Positions 13,401-25,386 of a stretch of 64,000 nt of DNA are shown here, in pieces. Origin of the DNA: Dryas octopetala (Eukaryota; Streptophyta; Magnoliopsida; Rosales; Rosaceae). The notes beneath the pieces were generated by a model that made no database searches, was not told the origin of the DNA, and saw only the letters and a list, made by a program, of their open reading frames with translations. How positions within the stretch are numbered: the first letter of the stretch is position 1; each line of letters begins with the position of its first letter. The stretch covers positions 5,706,501 through 5,770,500 of the forward strand of contig OY992840.1 of the NCBI GenBank assembly GCA_963921425.1. The letters run 5' to 3'. Made by a program: the position numbers and the translations under genes.

Positions 13401-16400
13401 CTCCAAATGCACTTTTATTGACTGATGGCTTGGAGAAAAAACATGGCATGCATTAGTTGCCCTGAAGCTGACTAAAGGTGTTAATCACCATTATGCATGT
13501 GAATTTCCTAGAAACACTGATTATCTAGATTTTTTCATTGATTTAAGGAAAAATGCTGACATAAAAATGCTGTATGGATAGTTCTGCACCATATCACCAT
13601 ATTCCCTATTATTGTTCTTGCATATCCATGTTGGGGCATTAAGCCTACGTTTTGGATCCTTGACATTCTGTATCGCCTCCCCCTACTTTATTTATATGCT
13701 TTTACAAAATTTCTTCTTTCTTTTCTAGAGCTGTCCTTCATTTGGCATCCCAAAGCATGGAAATGGACTGTATAAGTGCCGAGCAAGAAGCTTGATTGTG
13801 AGAGCGTCAGAGGATTCAAGTGAGAATTTGGTGCCAGTTGCTCCTCTTCAATTTAAATCCCCTGCTGGCCAACTTTTGGCCCAAATATTGCAAACCCATC
13901 CACATCTACTACCTGCAGCCGTTGATCAGCAACTTGAGAACCTTCAAACTGATAGAGATTCCCTGAAAGAAGAAACTTCTCCTTCATCTGCCAATCCCCT
14001 CTACAAGTAAGTACTGTGATCTCTCACAAGTAGTTATTTCGATTTTATTGTTCAATGGATGAGTAGACCGTAAAGTTCTCAGATTTTGACACAACTCTGA
14101 TGCAATAGCTACAGCTTGGTTAGAAAAAGAAGTTTCCTCTTTGGAAGCCCAAGACCAAGCCCATTGGCTCAAATCTAACAATAACGAATTTTTTATTAAA
14201 GGGAAATTTTCATGGTAGTGTAAGAGTCGGTCAATAAAAAATGGTAACAATGAGAATAATTAAGTCAAAGAGTCAATCTAAGAGTTAATAAGTGTTATTA
14301 ACAGTCAATTTGTTTGGGCTACAGCACACACCCTAATCATATGCAAAGAGCCATTCCATCACCTATGGTAATCTAATTTATATGGGAATTTCATTTTGAA
14401 TTATGCGGCCCAAATGAATTTATAGGAGCAGCATTGATGATCAATATGGGTTAACAATGTGATATTGGAGCACTTTCTTTTTGAAATTGGAAAAATGGTA
14501 AGCAAGGGATTATAAGTATAGGGTCTGGGTTAATTAGCACAGTTTTTAGTTACATTTGGTAATAATATTTGTGGCCTTGAAACTTGATTGGAAGTAACTA
14601 AGAGCATTAACTTGAGAGATAGAATACATACTTCTTTGGGTTTGGTCCACTGCAATTAATTAGTGTCTTTGTGTCCATTAGTTGGATATTATAACCTGTA
14701 AGAGACCACAGGTTGTGGCCTAATGGTCATATTCATACCTACCCTCCCATGGAGTGATCATATGTTTGAATCCTAATGGAGTACATAGTTGAACCCTCAG
14801 GTCTGTGAGAAATTTTTGAAAAGAAACATAGATATTCCAAAAGATTGCATTAGGTCTACAGTGCTTCTATCATCCTGCCTTATGCTTACTTTGCTTTCTA
14901 GATAGGATATAACGTTTGACATGCATAGTCACATTTGCTTTGAATTTTGGCCAGTTTTAAACTGCTGAGAGATTTATAATTAGAATTTTATAATACAGAT
15001 TGTATTACATTGTTGTGCTCATGTTATGTGCTTCTCTAGTCACTTTTGTGTGGAACTTACTAGCAGCTACCACTGTAGTTATTCATAATTGATCGTTTCT
15101 CCTTCACAAGGTGTATGAGTTTTTCTGTGGCTTCTTTTTGGCCTCTACACACCATAAATACATATTGTGTCTTTGATTGATGTGATAAGTCTTTCATAAT
15201 GTTGGAATAACTGCTCATATTTTTCTGTTCCAACAACCATTTACACTAACTTTTCAATACTTCTATAATTTTAATTTTATTTTTTTAAACTTTAAGAAAA
15301 AATATATACCTCACTAGTTTGAAATCATATGATATATGCCCACAAATTCAATTATAAAGAAGGCATCATGGCATTTAAATCCAAGATCTGTGTGGACTCT
15401 GTCTTTGTTAAAAAGGTTGCCTACAAGAGCTTCAGTAGGTTAAGTAAACTTGACAAATGCCAGTAAATCATTCTAGTAGTACTTTTTTTCTCCTCACTTT
15501 TTATGCTTAAACTGGGGCTCAAAGCCTAGACAACAAAACAGAAGACTAGCCCACTGGGCCTAGCAACACATGCTCAGACATACGTCATAACTGAAAAAAC
15601 CATAGGAGGGGGATTCTCAAAGGTGGAAACACCAAGGTCAAAGTTGAATCTTAGTTTAGCCAGACTCTCAACCAGCATGTGTCTCTCCCTGTTGATGTGA
15701 ACCATATCAAAAGTTCCAAAAAGATCCAGTGAGCACTTGTAGCCTCTGACCAAAGATTCAAGAGGATGCATGTCACTGTGGTCCTCCTTCATAAGCACCA
15801 CCAAATCATCATAATCTGATTGCACCATAATCTTACCAAATCCTTTTTCTTTAGCCATTTTCAAATCCATATACAAATCCCACATTTCAGCTTCCAGCAC
15901 AGAACCAAACCCCAGATTCACAGAGAATCCACAGATCCAGTCTCACCTGATTAGGACTGATAAGATCAGGGAGGAGAGGTATGACTGAGCAATGGTCAGA
16001 TTTGCTTCTTGGGAGGTGCATCACAAAGGCCATTTCGTGAAACCTGATCTTGTGGAGGTTCCTTGGGGAAGCACCTCTCCACTGGCCATTACCGATCCCC
16101 CTGTACAGGCTCTCTAAACCATACCATTACTCTAAGTAAATTAGATCCCTGATAACCCAAATCTATCATAGCATTCCTATCAAACCATTTCTTGAAACCA
16201 CCAATCCTACCTGCACAAGCACCTCCACATTTTTTAGGAACAGAAAGTATGCTCATTGAAGCCACCTGCAATGAGTCAGGGGAGTTGGTGGTTCACAGCA
16301 ACCTCATCTAGGTACTTGCACAACCTCTCTTTTAGTGGTACAGGGGCTTGCATAAACAGCAGAAAAAAAGCCAAACCTGTTTGCCAGGGATAGCGACACA

Positions 16401-19400
16401 AGAACTGAGAAACCACATGTATACTCATTCTTTTCTCATCCCATAACATCCATAAACCACCTGAGATACCCCGAGCCTTAACCACATGAGAATTAGGGAA
16501 ACCCAATCTTCTGAAGTTAACTTAGCCCTTGCAAAAAGCAACTCTAGGCTCACAGATAACAATAACATCCATTTTGGCATAACAATCAAATTCACCAATA
16601 GCATTCCTGAATTTCTTACCATTCCAGACCCTAACTGTAACCATTAAAAAAATAATGAGGAAGATAGGTCTCAACAGATTTCAGGTCAAGCATCAACCAT
16701 GTCCCTCCAACTGGTTCGAGGAAGAACCATCATCCTCAGAGGCCAGGGATTCATCATCGTCATCAAATTTTACACATGCTCATACCCACGAGGCTTTCAG
16801 GAACATTAGGAACCAGAAGCTCACCATATTCAAGATTCTCCATGCACACATCACCCTATAGATCTACAATATCAGGAGGATCATGTCCAAAGAAAGAAGA
16901 TTTCTTACCATGCTTCCGTGCAGCACAGTTCATCTCCATACAAGGAGCCTTCACACCAACTCTCTCATGAATCACCTGATCATAATCTTTTGTCTGCACT
17001 CTATTTCTGGCCAATCTGCCACCAGTAGCACCACTCATATTCTTAGTGGGAGCGGCACTAGAGCTGGCCAGTTTGGTATTAGTAATCACTTACTTGGAAA
17101 CGACATTGTTAGAAATATCATTCAGACTCTTTCAAGGCCTTCCCACTTTTTGACTCCCTTTATCTCCCGCCACTTGCTTTCCCTTCACCTGTTTCTTTGT
17201 TACATCATTCAAATTGCCGAGATCAGCCTCAGTTTCCTCATCATCATCATTTTGCAGGAGTACAAACCTGGAACCATACCCTTCATACAATGCGTCTGCC
17301 CCTTCCTTTCCTTAACCTGCATCCAAATGCCATAGAAAGGCTCATTATCCCAAGGAGCATGAGCAAGGAAAGCTGTCTTTACATTTGGTTGTCTCCACCC
17401 CATTAACCTTCTCAGCTTCTATCACCTTCTCACTAGGTTTACCATACAATTTTCCCTGCTATGGCTAAAGGTTCCACTCTTAAAACAAATTAGTTGAAGA
17501 CCTACATCCAACCACTTCTCATCAACATTCATGTGGGGTTTTAGGGGTTTAGAGGGATCCACCTCTACACAAATCCTAGAAAATTTGCCTTGAGATTGAG
17601 CAGAGGTGGGATGGGTCGGCCTTCAAGGCTTTCCCAATCATATTACTAATGCCTGTCAGCGATCCAATTTTGAAAACTTCATAAGGGAGTTCCAGGAGCC
17701 TTTACCCAAACCGCCATTTTGCTAGTCCTTTCTTCACTAGCAACGAATCCTGGTCTCCATTTCTGCATCACCAAGTATTGGCCAGTAACCGCCAAGCACA
17801 AACATCAGATCCTCCATCAGAGAAAAACAGATGCTGTAGAAAGCACAGGCAAGGTCAATAAGTTGCATCAATCCCTTCAAACACCATTTCTGCCGAAGTC
17901 TGGCCAGCAGGAAATTGTAAGAATGAGAACAATCAATTAGTTTGATAATCAGGGCCTTCTCCCATGGATTGTAGAGCTTCTCCTTGATTGCTCAACAAAA
18001 CGAATTGGTGGGCCCTTCTGGCTTTCACAGGTGACACAGTATTATCATCAATGTCCTTGTCAAACTCAGTAAAGGCATTGGAGCTCATTAGCATAGACTT
18101 GAATCTGGAATGCACCCCAGTCAGAAAAGCAGCACCACCATCTTTCTCAAACTCAATTACTGGTTCATCCTCAGATCTAACCCTTTTTGAGGATCGCAAG
18201 TTGGAAAAGGGTTTTGCCAGAGACCGGTGTCTGTTTCTCCATAAATTCCTCGCCCACTGATGGCCTCGCCACCGAGGAAGCGACAGCCTCCATAACCTGT
18301 GCCACTACAATAGGTGATAAGCAAGCAAGAAAGTGTCAAAAGTTCATTACATTTGTTAGGATCAGGTGCGTTCTCAATTCCCCATCCATGCCATCTATCT
18401 ATATTCTAGCTGCCACAGATACAATTGTAGAATTCACAGCAATCCAACCCACCTCTTGTTGGGCCTCTCTCACGACTCTCTCCCTCTGTTGGTAGTTAGC
18501 TGCCGCTTTTGCCACCTTTTCTAGTAGTACTTATACGTAATCATTGGGTGTGAGATTCTGTAGTACAGTCCAAGAGTACTAGTTTTTATTTCTCTGCTCT
18601 TTTCTAAAATTTGATTTTGAAAAGGAATTGACTTGAACAATGTTTGTTTAAATATTTAAATGGATTTTAATTATTCTCTTAATAATCTATTTGGATTCCT
18701 TATTATGGAGTGTGGTTGCATTGTATGCATGTGCTTGTGTTTGCTTGTGTGTGACATGTGATGATTACCAGTTATCAAAATGCTAACACCGTAAACATAT
18801 TATGCTACAATTTGGCTAAGATCAATTTATGAGTTTTGTCCAATGTTTTATCATGAAGCCCTAAGGTTTTGGCACAATCACTGTTACCATCATTAGAATA
18901 CAATTACCATGCCTACAGTTGCAAAGCTGATGCATAACTACCCTCCCCCAGCCTATTGCAACCAGTCCCTCCACCGTTTCTGTCAACTCAACTAGCTGAT
19001 ATCCAATCAGAGAAACATCACAAGTGCACAACTACCAAATATCCACCTGCATACGCACTGTTTCCATGTTTGCCCCTCCTTTAGCGGCAATACACTACTA
19101 CTACTAGCACTACAATATCAAAATCATCACCAGTGACCATGTTGCTGCGACCACTCACCACCTTGATTTGCATTAGACCACCATCAGTATATTTCCTTCA
19201 TTAAAGTCAACTGCATTCTTACCTCCCATCACTATCACCTCTTCTAGCCTAAATCATAGCTTCTTTATTTTTCTTTCTTGAAATTCAATTTAACTAGACA
19301 TGAATTAAGTTTCTAAAAGACACTCACCATATATTTCTACATACTCTATAGTTTTAGCATATATATTTAAGAATCTCTTAACATATTGGTGCTTGCTCTT

Positions 19401-20290
19401 TATTTGTTTTCACCAACCTATTGTTTTCTTAATTGTTTTGATATATGGGGACATAGAGTAACTTATGAAATAAAATCATAAATTTTAGGAGAATAGCTGA
19501 AGTCAAAGAGAAAGAAAGACGCACGGCATTGGAAGAGATAATGTACTGCTTGATCGTGCGAAAATTTGTAGACAATGAAATTTCAATGATCCCGAAGATA
19601 TCAGCAACCTTGGATCCTACTGGAAGAGTGGATTTCTGGCCAAACCAAGAAGAGAAACTAGAATCTGTTCATTCTCCTGAAGCATTTGAAATGATACAGA
19701 GCCACTTATCTCTTGTACTTGGAGAGCGACTTGTGAGCCCCCTTACTTCCATCGTTGAGATTAGCAAAATCAAACTTGGAAAGCTGTATGCTGCTTCAAT
19801 AATGTATGGATATTTTCTCAAAAGAGTTGATGAGCGGTTTCAGCTTGAGAGAACCATGAACACCCTTCCTGAGCGTTTCAGTCAGGATCCAGCACCAGCA
19901 AACCAGCTATGGGATCCTGATTCCTTAATCAGGATACCTCCTGATGATGGTAGTGATAGTGATGAAGGAGGTTTCATGGGCAATGGTGAAGGCAAGTCAT
20001 ATCGGTTGAGATCCTATGTGATGTACTTGGATGCAGAGACTCTTCAGATATATGCTACCATAAGGTCAAAGGAAGCTATTTCTTTAATTGAAAACCAGAC
20101 ACAAGCCCTGTTTGGGAGACCTGACATCAGGATTACTGAGGATGGTTCAATCGACGCATCGAACGATGAAATGATTTCAATTACTTTCTCTGGATTGACA
20201 ATGCTTGTCTTGGAAGCTGTTGCATTTGGATCATTCCTATGGGATGCTGAAAGCTATGTTGAATCCAAATATCACTTTGTCAAAAGCTAA
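10489..20290 (+). CDS. Plastid-targeted DUF760 protein (UV-B-induced protein At3g17800-like)
   Basis: Three exons, GT-AG and in phase: 10489-10644, 13729-14006, 19489-20290, giving 411 aa. Residues 1-75 are rich in Ser/His/Arg and poor in acids, as expected of a chloroplast transit peptide. The mature part begins near [13 protein letters not shown]. The DUF760 signature follows: [20 protein letters not shown], then [28 protein letters not shown] and the C-terminal [20 protein letters not shown]. The family is named for UV-B induction; its biochemical role is unknown. I chose the ATG at 10489 because it is the first in-frame ATG after the CT-rich leader. Intron 1 is 3.1 kb and intron 2 is 5.5 kb with an antisense LINE. 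The exons show no damage, so the gene is probably functional. Confidence 0.9.
12832..13066. repeat. Direct repeat pair in DUF760 intron 1
   Basis: A segment beginning gttggtttaccattattc (from about 12834) recurs at about 13001 as gttggtttaccactattc. The two copies of about 65 bp share 'attattttatatt' and flank about 100 bp. This resembles a fragment or short terminal repeat of a degenerate retroelement. No TSD was found. Confidence 0.5.
14700..14830 (+). mobile_element. tRNA-derived SINE-like element in DUF760 intron 2
   Basis: An A-box-like TGGCCTAATGG (14716-14726) is followed about 37 bp later by a B-box-like GTTTGAATCC (14764-14773), the spacing of an internal RNA polymerase III promoter. 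The surrounding sequence has the look of plant tRNA-derived SINEs. The 3' tail and TSD are not clear, so this is provisional. Confidence 0.5.
15574..15921 (-). pseudogene. RNase H domain remnant of the LINE ORF2
   Basis: Open reading segment of 115 codons resembling the C-terminal RNase H (RVT_3) domain of plant LINEs: an EAEMWDLY alpha-helix block, a SDYDDLV block holding the expected acidic residue, and [16 protein letters not shown] near the end. It lacks the upstream reverse transcriptase and is fixed in a dead element. Confidence 0.8.
16880..18300 (-). pseudogene. LINE ORF1 remnant (DUF4283 / zinc-knuckle type)
   Basis: Broken reading frames across this interval encode an ORF1-like nucleic-acid-binding protein. 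Recognisable parts are an N-terminal acidic/Ser region (17933-18199), a DUF4283-like region about 17600-17940, and [15 protein letters not shown] near 17560. Internal stops interrupt the DUF4283 part. Confidence 0.7.
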
Positions 20291-20962
20291 TTAAAGATGA
20301 TGTTATATTGATATATTTGAGAAGAACTTGCCTGCACCCCCAATGACACCAGCTGGCATCCCCTTCCCACCCTCTCTCTCTATCTCTCTCTATCTCCTTC
20401 TCTTTTTCTTTCTCTCTTGTGATACCACCTGTCCCCCTAACACGGGGGCAGGTAAGTTATATTGATTTATTTACGCTCTGTGGCTGCATAAATTGTAATG
20501 TACTGAACATAGTGCAATGAGTTTCCTGTAAATATAATGTTTAGGAAATTTTTTTCTTATTGTTTCCCAAAAGTTACATACAGTTCGGATCATGTTGAAA
20601 ATTTAACATACTTAATCCCAAATGCAAAGAATAGAAACAATATAAACAGAACTGCAGGAAAGAATTAAAATAAATACGGTGTAGACTGTGTAGTTTGAAC
20701 TTTGATCCAATATGTAGCTTTGTTGCTGAGCAACCCCAAAAAAAAAAAAAAAAAACTTGTTGCCTATATCTCCTGAATTTATTATTTATTATTGAAATTT
20801 TCTGTTATCAAATCCATATTTCGGATTATTGTTCCAACACTTGTAATTAAGAAAGTTCAAATTGTACAAATGCACGCATATGAATGCATTAAAAAATTAG
20901 TAACGATTAGTCCTTAATTATGTATATTTAAATAATTAAAGGGAAGGTTAATTTATTTAGCA
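20291..20962. other. 3' UTR/flank of the DUF760 gene
   Basis: Holds a CT-rich tract (20370-20420) and AT-rich downstream sequence with AATAAA-like motifs. No other coding signal. Confidence 0.5.
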
Positions 20963-21500
20963 TCATTGCCACTGTGGTCCAAAATCCAAATCAATGACAG
21001 GCAAATTATGCCTATCAAATGGTAGCTTCATTTTGGCCAAGTAAGCTGCAGCTGGAACAAGCTTGAGATTGTCACAATTGCATATCTCAATCATGAATCC
21101 ATCTGGGTGAAGAAGAGCTGGTCAATTTTATTCCCATTTTCAACATCCTCCACTGCCCTTTTCATGTAGTTTATATTTAGGCCCTGCAATTTCTGCTCCA
21201 TTGCTTCCATGTCTCCACACTGGAATGAGATGTGGTTGTCAATGGGATCTAACTCATGGTCTGTGTCTGAAGGGAGCCTTTGCTCATCCTTGGACTGCAT
21301 CAAGTGAACCCCAACTCCATAATTAAACAACCAAGCCCCATCAAAATCAAAAGCTTGTGGCCTCTCAATCAAATTGAACCCCAAAAATTTGGTGTAGAAA
21401 TATACTGAGTCCCCCACATTTCTACACAGCCTTGATATGCGATTCAGGGTCAATATTAGAGGAAGTGGGTCTTTTTCCTTTTCACCATACCCTTCATCTT
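20963..21500 (-). pseudogene. Glyoxalase I/VOC-domain protein, frameshifted remnant
   Basis: Minus-strand translation gives a plant lactoylglutathione lyase-like (VOC superfamily) protein: PLPLILTLNRISRLCRNV, FYTKFLGFNLIERPQAFDFD, GAWLFNYGVGVHLMQSKDE, DNHISFQCGDMEAMEQKLQ. At about 21105-21112 the frame breaks: the expected run after QLFF (Asn-Asp-Pro-Asp-Gly in relatives) is shortened by about four bases. In the next frame GFMIEICNCDNLKLVPAA follows and ends at a stop at 20963-20965. No in-frame ATG is seen: the candidate ATGs around 21490-21545 are in another frame. An upstream exon might exist but none was found. VOC proteins of this type are metal-dependent; no activity can be expected here unless the indel is an assembly error. 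Confidence 0.8.
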
Positions 21501-21963
21501 TTTTATTTTTGTGTGTTTTGCAGTCCTCTTCTTTGCTGCCATATGTTTCTCATATGCTTTCATTGGTTTTCTATCTATTCAAGCACTCTCATATTTAATT
21601 TCACAAATATTTCTTGAGATTTTTTCATATTTTCACATATATCCCCTGAGATTTTAAAAATTATAACGAGACTCCCTGAAGCAGCAAATCAATTGACAAA
21701 AGATATGTCAATCAATCTATCAAGCAAAACGGTAAAAAAAATTTATTTCAGTCAACCAACACTTGTCCATTGTTTACAACTTAGGGTTTAACTTTGAGGT
21801 GACTATGAATTTAACTCTATTGTCAAACTTAGCGGCCGACGAATTAATTGATAAAAGGTTTGTCAATTGATCTATTAAGCAAAAATTTTGTAAAATTTTA
21901 TTTCATTTAATTAATACTCTTTCATCGCTTGAGGCTTAAAATACTTTCATGAGTCGGCCCAAT

Positions 21964-22018
21964 ATGTTTATTTCTTTCATTACGTTGACAAGTCAAATAA
22001 TGAAAGAAATAAACACAT
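21964..22018. repeat. Short hairpin (about 19-bp stem)
   Basis: atgtttatttctttcatta is mirrored by taatgaaagaaataaacacat with about 15 bases between. The stem is AT-rich, so it may be a TE terminus and not a small-RNA precursor. Confidence 0.5.
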
Positions 22019-22055
22019 AAAACATATAGTACCGTCTCCTAAAAAATTCTCATTT

Positions 22056-23497
22056 TTTACCATTACAAAAACATGGTCCCATTTCCCCAAAATGCCCTTG
22101 GTGTCTCACTAAATTACAAAGCGTGCTCTCTCACGGCTCCTCACTGTATGAATGTCTTTCACTTTTTATTTTCTTAATATATGGACAACAGTATCCACCA
22201 ACTGCCCCTCATTTTACCAACCTCCTGATTATTCCAAAAACTCAACCCCTTCGTTAGCATTATTTCAGTTGCCCACCTTTTATTTATCCTTTTAATTTAA
22301 TTTTTTTATTCCTTTTTGAATAAATTAGCCTGTAAAGCATAACAAACATCCAACTTGTTAAAATGTAACAATAAGGCAACATTTGTAACCTTTAAGTCAC
22401 TTAGCATATTTAGTTTAGTTTTAATTCGTTTATTTTTTTTTTTTAGTTTTGTTCGTCTTGAATTTTATTCTCTCAAATTTTCTTAGTTTCTTTGGTATAT
22501 AAAACTTATATTTGTTCAAAATGTAGTGAAAATATGTTTGCAGTCGCAGTTTCAGTTTTCTAACGCAGTTTCAATTCGCAATTTTAGTTTGCAATTTCAG
22601 TTTGGTGTTTATTGAAGCTGTTTTGGGTGGGTTGGACTTGTGTTAGTTTCAATTTTTAATTTTGAGTGAATTGGACTTATATTAGTTTCGGTTTTTAATT
22701 TGGGTAGGTTGGACTCTTGTTAATTTCAATTTTTTATTAGACCTTTTAGAATGTAACCTGCAAGTTAAATTTATGTGTTAAGATAATTTTGGTTAAATTT
22801 TTAGTTTATCCGTACCTTAAAATTTAGACACTCCAAAAGTCTTTCATATTTTCAATAACAATATATAATGACCCAAGACTTACACAGTTACACTATATGC
22901 ATATATACACACTACAAGAAAAGTATATGGGTCGACAAAACATTTCCGTCAGAGAGAGTTCGATCTTCAACTGATCGAGCAATGTATTTTGACTGTCGTC
23001 AATAAAATTAAACTTCTCTTAATGACGCAATTTTTGTTGATCAGATTGAGAAGCCTTAGTTGGCCAAATAGTTTTGCATGAAAAAACATAAAAGAATATC
23101 GTCGGCATATTATATGGTATTATTGTCGAATAGAAAAAAACAAAAAAATCAGTTAACGTTTCATGAAAGCACACGAGACTAGGAGGTTTTTTTTCAACAT
23201 TTTCATATGACTCATTAACCTCTTATGGCATAACACGGACTAAAACAACCTTCCAGACTTGTAGTCTCATAATTTGACAGATGGGCCTTCCTCAACGTCA
23301 TATTATTAAGGCTTGGGTTGACAAATTAACTTAGCCTAAATTATTGACTTGATGATGGAAACATGTAGCTATATATGCCAAATTGTACAAGATGCTTCTC
23401 AAGAAATTCATAATATTGCTCTACTTCTTTTTATTATACATGCCATAACATAATCAATTGATCATTGTTCCTAATATCATATATTGACGTAACAAGT
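22056..23497. repeat. Old diverged repeat, copy 1
   Basis: Matches 26595-28212 in the same order: the 'attacaaaaacatgg' block (22062 vs 26606), the 'ccaccaactgcc' block (about 22195 vs 26799), the 'atataatgacccaagact' block (22863 vs 26969) and the 'attgacttgatgatgg' block (23341 vs 28039). It is interrupted by about 560 bp of extra sequence (22290-22850). Divergence is clearly greater than that between blocks A and B, so this pairing is older. Confidence 0.7.
22910..22922 (+). mobile_element. CACTA-type transposon terminal motif
   Basis: CACTACAAGAAAA is the usual 5' terminus of CACTA (En/Spm) elements, and it is followed by GTCGA/CGTCA-type subterminal motifs. I did not find the opposite terminus (TTTTCTTGTAGTG) in the window, so this is one end or a chance match. 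Confidence 0.4.
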
Positions 23498-23826
23498 AAT
23501 GAATAATGGAATTAATTGCTTAACTCAACGAATGCGTTACAAGACTTATTTTTTAAAGCCATGTCGGTGTGCCACATTAATACATAATAGCCTCCCAGAC
23601 AAAAAACTTAACGGAGGTATGTGGGTGTCAAAAAATGGTAGTTGAGGCACCGTCTTTATAACTTTTTTTATTGGGATACCAACTTGAAAAAGGGTGTAAA
23701 CCTGAGTTACCTGCATGTAATTTGCTCATATATAAATATGTGTATATATATATAAACTTGCAGAGAAACAAAAGTGGTGTGGGAAGAGAAAGAGAGAGAG
23801 TGTGTGTGTGTGCAACCCGAAAATTT

Positions 23827-25386
23827 TGTTGGAATATGATCATATAAACATAGCGCAATTTAAATTTCACATGATCTGCTTCGGCTTGATATATGATATT
23901 GCAATAAAACATGATTAACCAAGAAGGATTCATATCTTGTTCTCTTGATTGGAAGCCTATAAAGGTACGAATCCAAACACTCTCCGCCAATTGGTCGTCA
24001 ATTGTCTGACCTCTAATTAGTCCACACTAAGAGGAGATGGAGGAATAAACTTGTTGGAGAATGGGAGTGCTAGCTCTCTTCTCACAAGTTAGCATGTAGA
24101 GAAAATATAAAGAACGTAGAATGATCTTTACAGGGCTTCTCTTATACTGACTTCTTCACTTGGGCCCTCTTATATAGACTTAAGTAAAAAAGGGGGGCTG
24201 GCCATCCTAGTCTCATTGGCTAAGTGGTTAGTCCATTTGACTAGGTAATTAACATTTAATTAATTAATAAGCTCATCATTCTATTAATTTTCTTCCATTT
24301 AGTCATAGGGTCAATTAATTAATTTTTGTTCAAACTCATTTCTAATATCATCCCACACCTATTGGCAAGTGACATCTTAAATTTCAATTAAAGTCGGCAG
24401 TGGCTTTAGGACACTTTCCTAAATCAACCTAATCCGGATAAAATTACCATTTTAAGCTTAGGTCTCCACAAACTATGATTGACACCTAGCAGCATTAATG
24501 TCATGGCTACCTAGATTAACCGAAAGGGTGAAGAATTTATTCAGTCTTAATTGCAACACAATACAGTCTTTCTACCATTCTATGTTCTGAATCACGGTCG
24601 GGTATGAAATTCCGTCAACTCTAGCATGATCCTTAAGGTCAAACACTTATATTTATATTTCATTTGATCAAGGATGCTTGTTCCATGATCTAGTACTCTA
24701 GCCAGAGATCCATGAATCTAAACATATGTTGCCTCTTGGAACATCTCTCCTATTACCAGGAGTGACAAATCCTCTGTTGAAACACACACATGCATGTCCC
24801 CAACATCAGTGACTATGCCTAATTTGTACTTTTAACTAAACTCTAGGAGCCTAGCATTGTAATATAGCCAAAACATAGTGATTGAGCGCATAGGACAACC
24901 ATGGCGTCTCAAGTCTAGGGACCAATTTGTTATCAAGACTTAGCAAATTCCTGTTGACGAGTCAGTAATACTCCATGACATGTATTCATTATGTTGGCCG
25001 GTCACGTTCAGTGAACAATCTACTTGCACCCATGATCTTCCCTTAGTGTCTCTACACCGACAATCTGAGACTGATCATCCTAATCATTAAGCAGAGCTAG
25101 AGCATGTTGGTTTTACCGGATTTGATAATGTCCAAATATCAATCCTACGACTAAGAGCAATTTAATTAGACTCTAATTACTGAGAGATATAAGTCTCACG
25201 GTCCTAACTTCTTTAAGATATATTATTCCTTCAACTTAAAATCATGAACCTCTTTTATGCATACACACATATATAAAGATCTAATATGTATACGAAGAAT
25301 GATACATAAAAGACAAGTTTTTCGTGATGTTAAAAGTATACACAATACGTATATCAAAACGATTTGCATTTGGACATATTCCAACA
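23827..25386. mobile_element. Solo LTR in block A, TSD AATTT
   Basis: Starts TGTTGGAATATG and ends CATATTCCAACA, a TG...CA pair with a 12-bp terminal inverted repeat. The 5-bp TSD AATTT lies at 23822-23826 and 25387-25391. Length is 1560 bp. No internal retroelement domain or second LTR adjoins it, so it is a solo LTR formed by recombination between two LTRs. A TATA-like tcttatatagact lies near 24168. Confidence 0.92.

Larger units (their letters stand above)
15471..18532 (-). mobile_element. Antisense, internally deleted LINE with perfect 14-bp TSD
   Basis: The TSD ttctagtagtactt occurs at 15471-15484 and 18519-18532. The element runs 18518 to 15485 on the minus strand and ends in a short poly(A) tail (poly(T) on +, merging with the TSD). 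ORF1 remnants lie at about 18300-16900: a DUF4283-like part and the block [15 protein letters not shown], which precedes the zinc knuckle in plant LINE ORF1. ORF2 begins near 16640 with endonuclease-like sequence (VRVWNGKKF, then [11 protein letters not shown]) and continues to about 16090. RNase H sequence occupies 15921-15574 ([36 protein letters not shown]). The reverse transcriptase core is missing between them. Full plant LINEs are about 6 kb; this is 3.0 kb with several stops, so it is dead. It sits in intron 2 of the DUF760 gene. Confidence 0.9.
21501..23056. other. Repeat-rich region upstream of duplicated block A
   Basis: No coding sequence. Contains a diverged direct repeat (about 21690-21775 against 21835-21930), a short perfect-looking hairpin (21964-22018), the first half of an old dispersed repeat (22056 onward) and a CACTA-type terminal motif at 22910. 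Confidence 0.5.

Noticed and set aside
23628..23990. Minus-strand 120-codon frame, also present in block B
   Set aside because: It crosses the solo LTR border and a GT/GA microsatellite, has no recognised domain, and its C-terminal part differs between the blocks because of the MITE insertion.
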